Below are positions 16,543-23,905 of a DNA stretch of 25,387 nucleotides, piece by piece. This DNA is from Nocardioidaceae bacterium UBA4001. GTDB taxonomy: Bacteria; Actinomycetota; Actinomycetes; Propionibacteriales; Nocardioidaceae. The notes beneath the pieces were generated by a model. It worked only from the letters and a program-made list of their open reading frames with translations, made no database searches and was not told where the DNA came from. The stretch is from positions 1 to 25,387 of the forward strand of contig DGBP01000011.1 in assembly GCA_002384855.1 (NCBI GenBank), written 5' to 3'. Position 1 is the first letter of the stretch. Every line of letters starts with the position of its first letter. The translations under genes were made by a program, and so were the position numbers.

Positions 16543-16935
16543 CACTGGCGGCGAACAGACCGGCGCCGCACGCACCACACCCACGGCGACGCCTCGCGGC
16601 TCGTGGTCCCACTCCCCGCCTGACTCGTCAGCCGCTCCTACGACCGGCCGATCCCTATGGGGGGGCGGACCGGCGCGACCGCGGGCCGAGGCCGACCGGA
16701 CGGAGAGCCGGGCACCGGCCCGGGCCCTCCTGGCTGCCTCGTGCGCGACTGACGAGCCGTCAGGGGGTCAGGAGCGGAGGTCCCGATCCCGGTCCCATGG
16801 TCGACCGTCCGGCGGGCCCCGTCGTCCCCCAGGTTGGCGAGACGCGGACCCACGGTGGACCGCCAGGCACAGGTGACGGCCCAGCGGCTTCCCCCGGTGA
16901 CCCGTTAGGGGTCTTGTGTGTGGCCCACAGGGGGG

Positions 16936-16953
16936 CAACAGGCGAACAACAGG
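16936..16953 (+). promoter_or_regulatory. Possible operator: CAACAGG direct repeats, 11-bp spacing
   Basis: CAACAGG occurs at 16936-16942 and again at 16947-16953, so the start-to-start distance is 11 bp, one helical turn. This is the layout used by response regulators that bind as head-to-tail dimers. ACAGGT also occurs at 16869 and, upstream of the regulator gene, at 15491. Binding is inferred only from the pattern. Confidence 0.3.
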
Positions 16954-17011
16954 TGGTCCGAAGGGATCAAATGCCCTCACACCGTCTCCCGATCAGCCGC
17001 AACCGCGGGTA

Positions 17012-17075
17012 CCGTCATGGACGGGAGCATTCGGGGGGATGCGCGTGAGCAGGGGCGAGTGCCCTTGCTCCGTCC
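17012..17075 (+). ncRNA. Possible structured leader upstream of the kinase
   Basis: GGACGG (17019-17024) can pair with CCGTCC (17070-17075), enclosing a GCAT/ATGC hairpin and a strong AGCAGGGGC/GCCCTTGCT hairpin with a GAGT loop, which makes a three-way junction. GACGG (17020-17024) can instead pair with CCGTC at 17012-17016. It matches no riboswitch class I recognise. GC-rich DNA folds easily, so this is tentative. Confidence 0.2.
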
Positions 17076-17133
17076 CGGGGTTCAGGAACGAGCCGGACGA
17101 CGACGCAGTGAGTTGCACCGGGGGGGAAATCCG

Positions 17134-17805
17134 ATGGTGAATCCGCCACACGTGCCGTCACAACGACGCACGCGACGGCACGCTGAGAGCGACGGCCCGG
17201 GTGGCCGGGCCCACGAGCTGTCCACCCTCTGTCACGATCTTCGCCAGTACGTGACCGCGGGCCTGCTCCTGACCACCCTGCCCGACAACCTCGAGATGGA
17301 GCCGGAGACGCGACGCCGCCTCGATCTGCTCCACCAGACGCTCAGCCATGCCTCGACGCTGCTTCAGACCGCCGAGCAGCCGCAGCAGGAGGAGACGGCG
17401 CTGCTCGACCTGGCCCTGCTGGCGCAGGAGTGCGTCGATGTCGCGGAGTACGGCCACAAGGTCCGCTACGTCAGCGAGGTCACCGAGCCACCGCTCGTGG
17501 CCGGCGACCCGCACCTGGTCCGTCGCGCCCTCGACAACCTGATCGACAACGCGGGACGGGCGGCGGGCGTCGACGGTGACGTGGTCGTGCAGGTGGGCTC
17601 CTCGCACGATGCGGCCTGGGTGGAGGTCGTCGACGACGGTCCAGGATTCGGCGAGATCTCGCACGGCACCGGCCAGGGGCTGTCCGTGGTCAGCTCCACC
17701 GCCCGCTCGTGCGGCGGGCGGCTGGAGATCTCCAGCGGCCCGGGGCCGGGTACGACGGTGCGCCTGGCGTTCCCCGTCGCCGCCGCCCTGAGCACAGACG
17801 ACTGA
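17134..17805 (+). CDS. Soluble sensor histidine kinase, no sensory domain
   Basis: From ATG 17134 (G-rich ribosome binding tract about 9 nt upstream) the protein is 223 aa. A short basic N-terminus leads into a dimerisation/phospho-acceptor helix pair with His34 in LCHDLRQ, then a HATPase_c domain: N-box DNLIDNAG (Asn135, Asn139), G1 motif VVDDGPGFG (about 165-173) and G2 motif HGTGQGLSVV (about 177-186). There is no membrane helix and no PAS or GAF domain. The residue four after the His is Gln, where HisKA-type enzymes usually have Thr or Asn and NarX-type enzymes have Gln one place later. The frame is open upstream to 16918, but that extension is low quality. The upstream LuxR-type regulator is its probable partner. 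Confidence 0.85.
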   Translation: MVNPPHVPSQRRTRRHAESDGPGGRAHELSTLCHDLRQYVTAGLLLTTLPDNLEMEPETRRRLDLLHQTLSHASTLLQTAEQPQQEETALLDLALLAQECVDVAEYGHKVRYVSEVTEPPLVAGDPHLVRRALDNLIDNAGRAAGVDGDVVVQVGSSHDAAWVEVVDDGPGFGEISHGTGQGLSVVSSTARSCGGRLEISSGPGPGTTVRLAFPVAAALSTDD

Positions 17806-17837
17806 GCGCTCAGACGGTCAGGGTCCGCCGGGTCGGC

Positions 17838-19043
17838 TCAGAGCGCCGAGCCGCCGGCGTACTCCTCGAAGGACGCGTTCCAGTCGCCGTAGCCGTTGTA
17901 GAGGCTCATCCTGCGGTTGCTGCCGGTCACCTCGACGACGTCACCTCGCTTGGTGAGGTCGAACAGCCAGCGCGCGTTGTCGGTGGTCATCCCGACGCAA
18001 CCGTGGCTCACGTTGGCGACGCCCTGCGAGCCCGCCGACCACGGCGCGGCGTGCAGGAACTCCCCGGAGTAGGTGACGCGCATGGCGTACTCCACGTCGA
18101 GGCGGTAGTACTCGGGGTCGTTCTTGGCGATGCCCAGGGTCGCGGCGTCCATCACCTTGTCGCGGACCTTCTCGATGACCACCTTCGTGCCCGACCGCGT
18201 GATGAAGCCGGGCTTGCCCGCGCTCACCGGCATGATCCGCCTGCGCTCGCCGTTGACGAAGACCTGCATGGTGTGGGTCGCGATGTTCACCTTGCTCACG
18301 ACCGCGTCGCCGATCTCGAAGGACACCGAACGGCTGACCTGCCCGTAGACCCCGTTGCCGGCCGGCACCGAGTTGATGTCGGCGTTGACCGTGACCTCGG
18401 TGCCCGGCTCCCAGTACTTCCGCGGTCGCCAGTGGACCTCCTTGCCGCTCACCCAGTGCCAGGAGCCGACCTGGCGCGGTGAGGACTCCACCGACAGGTG
18501 GCGCTCGATGCTCGCCCGGTCGCGCACGGGCACGTCGAACTGGACGATCACCGGCATGCCGACCCCGACGGTCTCCCCCTCGAGCGGGGCGATCGAGGGG
18601 AAGGTCTGCCGGTCCAGCGGCAGGTCCTCGGTGCGGAACGAGGTACGACGCGTGGTGCGCCGCCCGTCGTCCACCGCGACCGCCGCGACCCGGTAGCGCA
18701 GGCCTGGCTCGAGGCGCTCCGTCGCGGTCCAGGAGTCACCGGCCAGCCGACCCTCGAGACGGTCCCCCGCTGCGCGGACCACGACCCGGGCCAGCTCGCC
18801 GCGGTCCACCGAGACCTCGACCAGACGATTCACCGGGACAGCCGCCTCGTCGTCGAGGTTCGTCGAGATGGCCGGCTCCGGAGCCGGGGTCGGGCTCGCG
18901 GACGCGGCGGGCTCGCCGACCGACCCTTCGCCGGCTGCACGGGGGTCGCCACCGGTCGTACACCCGGTCAGGGCGAGCGCGGACGCTGCGACCAGGGCAG
19001 CCGCGGCACGGCGCGCACGAGAGCGCCTGAGGGGGAAGGTCAT
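17838..19043 (-). CDS. Lipoprotein L,D-transpeptidase
   Basis: This enzyme forms 3-3 peptidoglycan cross-links outside the membrane. The 401-aa sequence has a lipoprotein signal peptide with lipobox LTGC (Cys28), a Pro/Ser/Ala-rich linker, two Ig-like modules (about 70-140 and 145-245) and a YkuD catalytic domain (about 250-380). The catalytic motif has His331 (GEFLHAAPW) and SHGCVGM with His347 and nucleophile Cys349. The overall plan matches mycobacterial LdtMt2/LdtMt5. The final residues (YGDWNASFEEY) are the usual C-terminal extension. On the minus strand a TAACGT hexamer at 19083-19088 could be its -10 element. It is convergent with the kinase gene, 32 bp apart, and 127 bp beyond the oxidase operon's end. 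Confidence 0.95.
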   Translation of the reverse strand: MTFPLRRSRARRAAAALVAASALALTGCTTGGDPRAAGEGSVGEPAASASPTPAPEPAISTNLDDEAAVPVNRLVEVSVDRGELARVVVRAAGDRLEGRLAGDSWTATERLEPGLRYRVAAVAVDDGRRTTRRTSFRTEDLPLDRQTFPSIAPLEGETVGVGMPVIVQFDVPVRDRASIERHLSVESSPRQVGSWHWVSGKEVHWRPRKYWEPGTEVTVNADINSVPAGNGVYGQVSRSVSFEIGDAVVSKVNIATHTMQVFVNGERRRIMPVSAGKPGFITRSGTKVVIEKVRDKVMDAATLGIAKNDPEYYRLDVEYAMRVTYSGEFLHAAPWSAGSQGVANVSHGCVGMTTDNARWLFDLTKRGDVVEVTGSNRRMSLYNGYGDWNASFEEYAGGSAL

Positions 19044-19082
19044 GGGTGCGATCCGTCGAGCTCGGGGTGCAGGGGCTCCTTT

Positions 19083-19088
19083 ACGTTA
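19083..19088 (-). promoter_or_regulatory. Possible -10 element TAACGT for the L,D-transpeptidase
   Basis: TAACGT on the minus strand lies about 40 nt before the ATG at 19043, giving a leader of roughly 30 nt. No clear -35 box is seen. Confidence 0.35.
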
Positions 19089-19117
19089 GCAACCCGGGAC
19101 CGTTCTGACCGACAGGA

Positions 19118-19156
19118 CGACGGTGGCGTCTCCTACAGAGGGAGACGCCACCGTCG
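19118..19156 (-). terminator. Terminator of the ctaCDF operon
   Basis: A perfect 16-bp stem, CGACGGTGGCGTCTCC paired with its exact complement, encloses a 7-nt loop 14 bp after the ctaF stop. It is the strongest hairpin near the oxidase genes and separates them from the transpeptidase gene. Confidence 0.85.
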
Positions 19157-19169
19157 AGGGAACGAGCGC

Positions 19170-19571
19170 TCAGTGAGCGTGCTCGCCCCGGTAGTACTCG
19201 AAGACCCACCCGCTGATCGCGATGGACGCGAGGCCGAAGGAGGCCACGAGGAGCCACCAGGCGGCCAGCGCCAGGGCGTAGAAGGCCATCGCGGCCACCG
19301 CGGCGGCCCACAGCGGCCACCAGCTGTACGGCGGGAAGAAGCCGAGCTCACCCGCGCCGTCCGCGATCTCCGCGTCGTGACGGTCCTCGGGGCGCTCCTC
19401 CTTCATCCTGCGGGCGTGCACGCCGAGGTAGAAGGTGATCAGCAGGGTCAGCAGCGCGGTCATCGTGAGCGCGGCCGTGCCGGTCGGGTCCTTGGCGATG
19501 AACCAGTACGCCGGCGTGACCAGCATGAAGAAGACGGCGTTCAGCCCGAAGATGTATGTCTCTACCTTCAT
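19170..19571 (-). CDS. ctaF: Cytochrome c oxidase subunit IV (actinobacterial)
   Basis: This small membrane subunit of the aa3 oxidase is 133 aa with four predicted helices: about 5-26, 33-50, and two near 84-120 after the hydrophilic loop HARRMKEERPEDRHDAEI. The GFFPPYSWWPLW motif before helix 3 and the C-terminal YYRGEHAH are typical of actinobacterial CtaF. Its ATG shares one base with the ctaD stop codon (TGATG), so translation is probably coupled. It is the last gene of the ctaC-ctaD-ctaF operon. Confidence 0.93.
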   Translation of the reverse strand: MKVETYIFGLNAVFFMLVTPAYWFIAKDPTGTAALTMTALLTLLITFYLGVHARRMKEERPEDRHDAEIADGAGELGFFPPYSWWPLWAAAVAAMAFYALALAAWWLLVASFGLASIAISGWVFEYYRGEHAH

Positions 19572-21361
19572 CAGCGGCCGTCCTCGTCGTGGTCGTGGTC
19601 ACGGGCGACGTCCTCGACGGAGCGTCCCATCTGCTGCTCCAGGTGGCCCCGGCGGCCCTCGACGTCAGGCGCGTCGGCCGCGTCGCTCTCGTGGCGCAGG
19701 GCCTCGTTCTCGGCCATCTCCAGCGCCGCGATCTCCGGGTGGTGCAGGTCGAAGGCCGGCGACTCGGAGCGGATCCGCGGGAGGCGCACGAAGTTGTGCC
19801 GCGGCGGCGGGGAGGAGGTGGCCCACTCCAGCGACCGGCCCCAGCCCCACGGGTCGTCGCCGACCTCGACGTACGGCTTGCGGGCGGTGATGTAGACGTT
19901 CCAGAAGAACGGGATCATCGAGGCCGCCAGCAGGAAGGCACCCACCGTCGAGATCTGGTTCAGCAGCGTGAAGCCGTCCTCGGGAAGGTAGTCGGCGTAG
20001 CGGCGCGGCATGCCCTCGACGCCCAGCCAGTGCTGCACCAGGAACGTCGTGTGGAAGCCGATGAACAGCAGCCAGAAGTGCACCTTGCCGAGCTGCTCGT
20101 CGAGCATCCGGCCGGTCATCTTGGGCCACCAGAAGTAGAACCCGGCGAACATCGCGAACACCACGGTGCCGAAGACCACGTAGTGGAAGTGGGCGACCAC
20201 GAAGTAGGAGTCCGAGACGTGGAAGTCCAGCGGCGGCGAGGCCAGGATGACGCCGGTCAGGCCACCGAAGAGGAAGGTGGTGAGGAAGCCCATCACCCAC
20301 AGCATCGGGGTGTCGAACGACAGCGAGCCGCCCCACATCGTGCCGATCCAGTTGAAGAACTTCACGCCGGTCGGCACCGCGATCAGGAAGGTCATCGCCG
20401 AGAAGAACGGCAGGTCGACCGCACCGGTGACGAACATGTGGTGGGCCCAGACCGCCATCGACAGCGCCGCGATCGTGAGGGTCGCCGCCACCAGGCCGAC
20501 GTAGCCGAAGACCGGCTTGCGGGCGAAGACCGGGATCACCTCGGTCACGATGCCGAAGAACGGCAGCGCGATGATGTACACCTCGGGGTGGCCGAAGAAC
20601 CAGAACAGGTGCTGCCACAGGATCGGTCCGCCGCTGGACGGGTCGAACACGTGGGTGCCGATGATGCGGTCCGAGGCGAGCATGAACATCGCGCCGGCCA
20701 GCACCGGGAAGACCATGATCACGAGCAGGCTGGTGACCAGGGTGTTCCAGCTGAAGATCGACATCCGGAACATCGTCAGGCCGGGCGCCCGCATGGTGAT
20801 GATCGTGGTGATGAAGTTGACCGCACCCAGGATCGTGCCGAAGCCACCCAGGGTCAGGCCGAGCACCCACAGGTCACCGCCGACGCCGGGCGAGTGGACC
20901 TCGTTCGACAGCGGCGTGTAGGCGAACCAGCCGAACGACGCTGCGCCGTCGGGGGTGAGGAAGCCGCTGGCGGCGATCAGGCCACCGAAGGCGAACAGCC
21001 AGTAGCTGAACATGTTCAGCCGCGGGAAGGCGACGTCCGGCGCACCGATCTGGATCGGCATGATCAGGTTGCCGAAGCCGAAGAACAGGGGGGTCGCGAA
21101 CAGCAGCAGCATGATCGTGCCGTGCATCGTGAACATCTGGTTGTACGTCTCGTCGCTCACGACCTGCTGACCGGGGTAGGCCAGCTCGGAGCGGATGACC
21201 AGCGCCATCAGGCCGCCGATCAGGAACCAGAAGAACGAGGTCCCGAGGTACATCTTGCCGATGAGCTTGTGGTCGGTGGTCGTGAGGACCCTGACGACCT
21301 GCTGGCCCAGAGGCTTGCGCTCGGTGTAGGCACCGCGCGCCTCGAATGCTGCGCCGCTCAC
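19571..21361 (-). CDS. ctaD: Cytochrome c oxidase subunit I (aa3-type)
   Basis: This is the catalytic subunit, a membrane protein of 596 aa with about 12 helices, which reduces O2 to water while pumping protons. All metal ligands are present: haem a His80 and His393, CuB His258, His307 and His308, and haem a3 His391. Tyr262 in GHPEVY is placed for the His-Tyr crosslink. Glu260 in the same motif and Lys334 mark an A1-type enzyme with D and K proton channels. A hydrophilic tail of about 60 residues ends DHDHDEDGR. It starts with GTG at 21361, overlapping the ctaC stop by 4 nt (GTGA). In M. tuberculosis, from memory, ctaD is elsewhere in the genome, so the ctaC-ctaD link here is a difference. 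Confidence 0.98.
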   Translation of the reverse strand: MSGAAFEARGAYTERKPLGQQVVRVLTTTDHKLIGKMYLGTSFFWFLIGGLMALVIRSELAYPGQQVVSDETYNQMFTMHGTIMLLLFATPLFFGFGNLIMPIQIGAPDVAFPRLNMFSYWLFAFGGLIAASGFLTPDGAASFGWFAYTPLSNEVHSPGVGGDLWVLGLTLGGFGTILGAVNFITTIITMRAPGLTMFRMSIFSWNTLVTSLLVIMVFPVLAGAMFMLASDRIIGTHVFDPSSGGPILWQHLFWFFGHPEVYIIALPFFGIVTEVIPVFARKPVFGYVGLVAATLTIAALSMAVWAHHMFVTGAVDLPFFSAMTFLIAVPTGVKFFNWIGTMWGGSLSFDTPMLWVMGFLTTFLFGGLTGVILASPPLDFHVSDSYFVVAHFHYVVFGTVVFAMFAGFYFWWPKMTGRMLDEQLGKVHFWLLFIGFHTTFLVQHWLGVEGMPRRYADYLPEDGFTLLNQISTVGAFLLAASMIPFFWNVYITARKPYVEVGDDPWGWGRSLEWATSSPPPRHNFVRLPRIRSESPAFDLHHPEIAALEMAENEALRHESDAADAPDVEGRRGHLEQQMGRSVEDVARDHDHDEDGR

Positions 21362-22260
21362 TCTTGGTCTCCCAACTCGGAGGTCTCGTCGTCGTGGACC
21401 CCGTCCTCGAGGCCGGCCTGCTGGTTGACGTCGTCGCCACCGAGGACCTCGCCGACGTTGCCCTGGTCACGAAGGTCGCGCAGGTGGTCGTCGTACTCGT
21501 CCGCGCTCACGATCTCGACGTTGAACAGCATCCGCGAGTGGTAGGTGCCGCACAGCTCGGCGCACTTGCCGAGGTACTCCCCCTCCTCGGTGGGCGTGAA
21601 GGAGAAGCTGTTGTCACGCCCGGGGACGACGTCCATCTTCATGAGGAACGACGGGATCCAGAAGGAGTGGATCACGTCGGGTGAGTGCAGCTGGACGGTG
21701 ACGGTCTCGTCGACCGGCAGCATCAGCGTGGGGATCTCGGCGGGCGTGCCGGCGGTGTAGACGGTCTCGCCCCCGACGGCGTCCTCCTCCACGTAGTTGA
21801 AGCTCCACGACCACTTCTGCCCCACGACCTTGATCGTGTGGTCGGTCTCGCCGTTCTCCGCGGCCTCGGCGAGCACGCCGTCCTGGGCCCGCACGGTGAA
21901 GAAGAAGAACACCACGACGATGATGACCGGGACGATCGTGTACAGCACCTCGATCGGGAGGTTGTACCGCGTCTGCACGGGGATCTCGTCGTCGCTGCGC
22001 CGGCGGAACTTGAAGGCGGCGTAGAACATCAGGCCCCACACGGCGACGCCGACGATCGCGGCGGCCAGCCAGCCCCACTGCCACAGCTCGTACACGAACG
22101 GTGCGCGGTCGGTGACCGGCTCCGGCATCGCGAGCCGCGTGATCTGTTCCTGGTCCTCGGCCGAGCAGGCGCCCAGGGCCACCAGACCCGCGGGCACCAT
22201 GAGCATCGTGCTGACACGCGCGCGTGACGCACGGGCACGCTTGGGGAGTTGCAGACCCAC
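21358..22260 (-). CDS. ctaC: Cytochrome c oxidase subunit II (CuA)
   Basis: This subunit receives electrons from QcrC at its CuA centre. The 300-aa protein has a lipoprotein-type signal with lipobox LGAC (Cys32), two membrane helices (about 58-80 and 103-123) and an external cupredoxin domain. The CuA ligands are His198 (VIHSF), Cys233, Glu235, Cys237 (CAELC), His241 and Met244. The C-terminal 35 residues are acidic and Gln/Asp-rich. The GTG start has AGAGAGG 8 nt upstream. It is the first gene of the operon, and its control region is shared with the divergent cysteine desulfurase gene, only 94 bp away. Confidence 0.98.
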   Translation of the reverse strand: MGLQLPKRARASRARVSTMLMVPAGLVALGACSAEDQEQITRLAMPEPVTDRAPFVYELWQWGWLAAAIVGVAVWGLMFYAAFKFRRRSDDEIPVQTRYNLPIEVLYTIVPVIIVVVFFFFTVRAQDGVLAEAAENGETDHTIKVVGQKWSWSFNYVEEDAVGGETVYTAGTPAEIPTLMLPVDETVTVQLHSPDVIHSFWIPSFLMKMDVVPGRDNSFSFTPTEEGEYLGKCAELCGTYHSRMLFNVEIVSADEYDDHLRDLRDQGNVGEVLGGDDVNQQAGLEDGVHDDETSELGDQE

Positions 22261-22341
22261 GAACGAGCCTCTCTCTCAAAAACGACGGTCGAGACCGAAC
22301 CCTACTACCCGGTCGCCGATGAGTCGCGGACAGGTCGGCGC

Positions 22342-22347
22342 TAAGTT
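22342..22347 (+). promoter_or_regulatory. -10 element TAAGTT of a leaderless gene
   Basis: TAAGTT is followed by 7 nt and the GTG at 22355, without a ribosome binding site. This supports the leaderless start chosen for the cysteine desulfurase. Confidence 0.5.
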
Positions 22348-22354
22348 CCACGTT

Positions 22355-23542
22355 GTGAGCAGCACGAACGGGCCCGACTCGGCCCCCGGCCCCACCCCGG
22401 GTCGGGGCTACCTCGACGCGGCCTCCTCCGAGCCCCTCCATCCGGTGGCCCGGGAGGCCCTGCTGGCCGCCCTCGACGCGGGCTTCGGCGACCCGCTCCG
22501 GCTCCATCACCGCGGCCGCGACGCCCGGCTGCTGCTCGACAACGCCCGCGCGGTGGTGGCCCAGGTGCTGCAGGTGCGCGAGGACGAGGTCACCTTCACC
22601 TCGTCGGGCACCGCGGCGGTCCACCTCGGCCTCCTCGGCCTGCTGGAGGGGCGCTCGCGGGTGAGCGGGCTGCTGGCGCACTCGGCGGTCGAGCACTCCG
22701 CGGTGATCCGGGCCGGCCGGTGGTGGGAGACCCAGCGCCGGGGTACGACGGACGTGGTCGGTGTCGACGAGCAGGGGCGCGTGTCGGTCGACGACGTCGC
22801 GACCGCCCTCGAGCGGCCCGTCGGCGTCCTCGCCGTGCAGTCGGCCAACCACGAGGTCGCCACCGTGCAGCCCCTCGACGAGGTCTACGCCGTGGCCGCT
22901 CGGGCGGAGGTCCCGGTGTTCGTCGACTTCGCCGCGTCGGCGGGCCGGCTCGACCTCCCGAGCGGCTGGGCGGTAGCCGCGGCGTCGGCCCACAAGTGGG
23001 GTGGCCCGGCGGGGGTGGGAGTCCTCCTGGTCCGCAAGGGCGCGAGGTGGCGAGCCCCCTTCCCCGTCGACGACCGGGTCGACCCCCGGGTCAGCGGCTT
23101 CGAGAACGTCCCGGCCGCCCTCGCCGCGGCCGCCGCGCTGCAGGCCGTCGCCGCCGAGCGCTCGGAGGTCGCTGCACGCCAGTTCGCCCTGGTGGAGCGC
23201 ATCCGGGAGCAGGTGGCGGCCACCGTGCCGGACGTCGAGGTGGTGGGCCACCCCGACCAGCGGCTGCCCCACCTGGTGACCTTCTCCTGCCTCTACGTCG
23301 ACGGGGAGGCGCTCGTCACCGAGCTCGACCGGGCCGGCTTCGCCGTGGCGTCGGGCTCGGCCTGCACGGCGTCGACGCTCACGCCCTCGCACGTGCTCGC
23401 CGCGATGGGCGCGCTGACCCACGGCAACGTGCGCGTCTCCCTCACCAGGGACACGACGCCCGAGGAGGTGGACCGCTTCCTCGACGTGCTGCCGGGCGTC
23501 GTGGCCGACCTCCGGGCCAAGGCAGGGGTGGGTCGCCGATGA
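22355..23542 (+). CDS. Cysteine desulfurase, NifS/IscS-like (class V aminotransferase)
   Basis: This PLP enzyme takes sulfur from cysteine as an enzyme persulfide for Fe-S clusters or thio-modification. It is 395 aa from GTG 22355. PLP is held by Lys214 (SAHKWGG), Asp191 (VFVDFAAS) and His114 region (SAVEHSAV); the acceptor Cys337 is in ASGSACTAS, on the mobile loop. SANHEVATVQPL is the IscS-type strand. The frame continues upstream to 22112 and includes an ATG at 22319, but that would place coding sequence over the ctaC promoter. Its stop overlaps the next gene by 4 nt (ATGA), so it works with the TusA-like carrier. Whether it serves Fe-S assembly or tRNA thiolation cannot be told from the sequence. 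Confidence 0.93.
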   Translation: MSSTNGPDSAPGPTPGRGYLDAASSEPLHPVAREALLAALDAGFGDPLRLHHRGRDARLLLDNARAVVAQVLQVREDEVTFTSSGTAAVHLGLLGLLEGRSRVSGLLAHSAVEHSAVIRAGRWWETQRRGTTDVVGVDEQGRVSVDDVATALERPVGVLAVQSANHEVATVQPLDEVYAVAARAEVPVFVDFAASAGRLDLPSGWAVAAASAHKWGGPAGVGVLLVRKGARWRAPFPVDDRVDPRVSGFENVPAALAAAAALQAVAAERSEVAARQFALVERIREQVAATVPDVEVVGHPDQRLPHLVTFSCLYVDGEALVTELDRAGFAVASGSACTASTLTPSHVLAAMGALTHGNVRVSLTRDTTPEEVDRFLDVLPGVVADLRAKAGVGRR

Positions 23543-23775
23543 CGCCGGTGGACCTCGAGCTCGACTGCCGTGACCTCGCCTGCCCGATGCCGATCATCCG
23601 CCTCTCCCAGGTGATCGGGCGGGTGCCGGTGGGTGGGACGGTCGGTGTGGTGGCCCGCGACGCAGCCGCCCGGTGCGACGTACCGGCGTGGTGCCGGATT
23701 CGCGGGCACGAGTTCCTCGGGGAGGACACCACCGACGACGGGACGCCGCGCTACCTGGTGCGCCGGCTGCGCTGA
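23539..23775 (+). CDS. TusA-family sulfur carrier protein
   Basis: This 78-aa cytosolic protein is of normal length for the TusA/SirA/YeeD family. The signature near the N-terminus, CRDLACPMPIIRL, contains the sulfur-accepting Cys15 in the CPxP motif. TusA proteins receive persulfide sulfur from IscS-type desulfurases and pass it on, for example to tRNA 2-thiolation. The ATGA overlap with the desulfurase gene supports a direct partnership. Further cysteines (Cys10, and two in RCDVPAWCRIRG) are not part of the family signature. No downstream acceptor gene (tusBCD, mnmA) is seen here. Confidence 0.9.
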   Translation: MTPVDLELDCRDLACPMPIIRLSQVIGRVPVGGTVGVVARDAAARCDVPAWCRIRGHEFLGEDTTDDGTPRYLVRRLR

Positions 23776-23809
23776 GCCGCGCGGTGTCGACCGCGTGCCA
23801 CTGCCAGAA

Positions 23810-23825
23810 CCGTCCATATGGACGG
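23810..23825. repeat. Perfect 16-bp palindrome
   Basis: CCGTCCATATGGACGG reads the same on both strands, 35 bp after the tusA-like stop codon. It may be part of a composite terminator with the larger hairpin 26 bp further on, or a protein binding site. Confidence 0.5.
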
Positions 23826-23851
23826 CAACAGCAGCCAACAGCGGATCCGCG

Positions 23852-23885
23852 ATGCCGTTCCCGTCCACGTCGACGGGAACGGCAT
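23852..23885. terminator. Bidirectional terminator hairpin
   Basis: A perfect 14-bp stem (ATGCCGTTCCCGTC with its complement) and 6-nt loop lie between the convergent sulfur operon and the adenosine kinase gene, 20 bp past the latter's stop. Confidence 0.75.
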
Positions 23886-23905
23886 GGAACCGAACGGCCG
23901 CGCGG

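Larger units (their letters stand above)
16503..17133. other. Gene-free 631-bp region between response regulator and kinase
   Basis: I find no convincing gene here; the short frames present have no family-like sequence. The region holds the terminator hairpins behind the regulator, an 8-bp inverted pair CTCGTCAG (16624) and CTGACGAG (16749), a pair of CAACAGG direct repeats spaced 11 bp apart, and a potentially folded leader just before the kinase gene. Confidence 0.6.

Noticed and set aside
17012..17075. Known riboswitch (c-di-GMP or c-di-AMP type)
   Set aside because: The conserved bases of those classes as I know them are not present; only generic stems are seen.
16918..17133. Upstream extension of the kinase reading frame
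   Set aside because: The added 72 residues are low quality and have no ribosome binding site; the ATG at 17134 has one and leaves a complete kinase core.
19556..21544. 662-codon open frame antisense to ctaD
   Set aside because: It mirrors the codon bias of ctaD, has no domain-like sequence, and ctaD is complete on the other strand.
21614..23422. 602-codon minus-strand frame over ctaC and the desulfurase gene
   Set aside because: It crosses two well-identified genes and their divergent promoter region, and has no recognisable motif.
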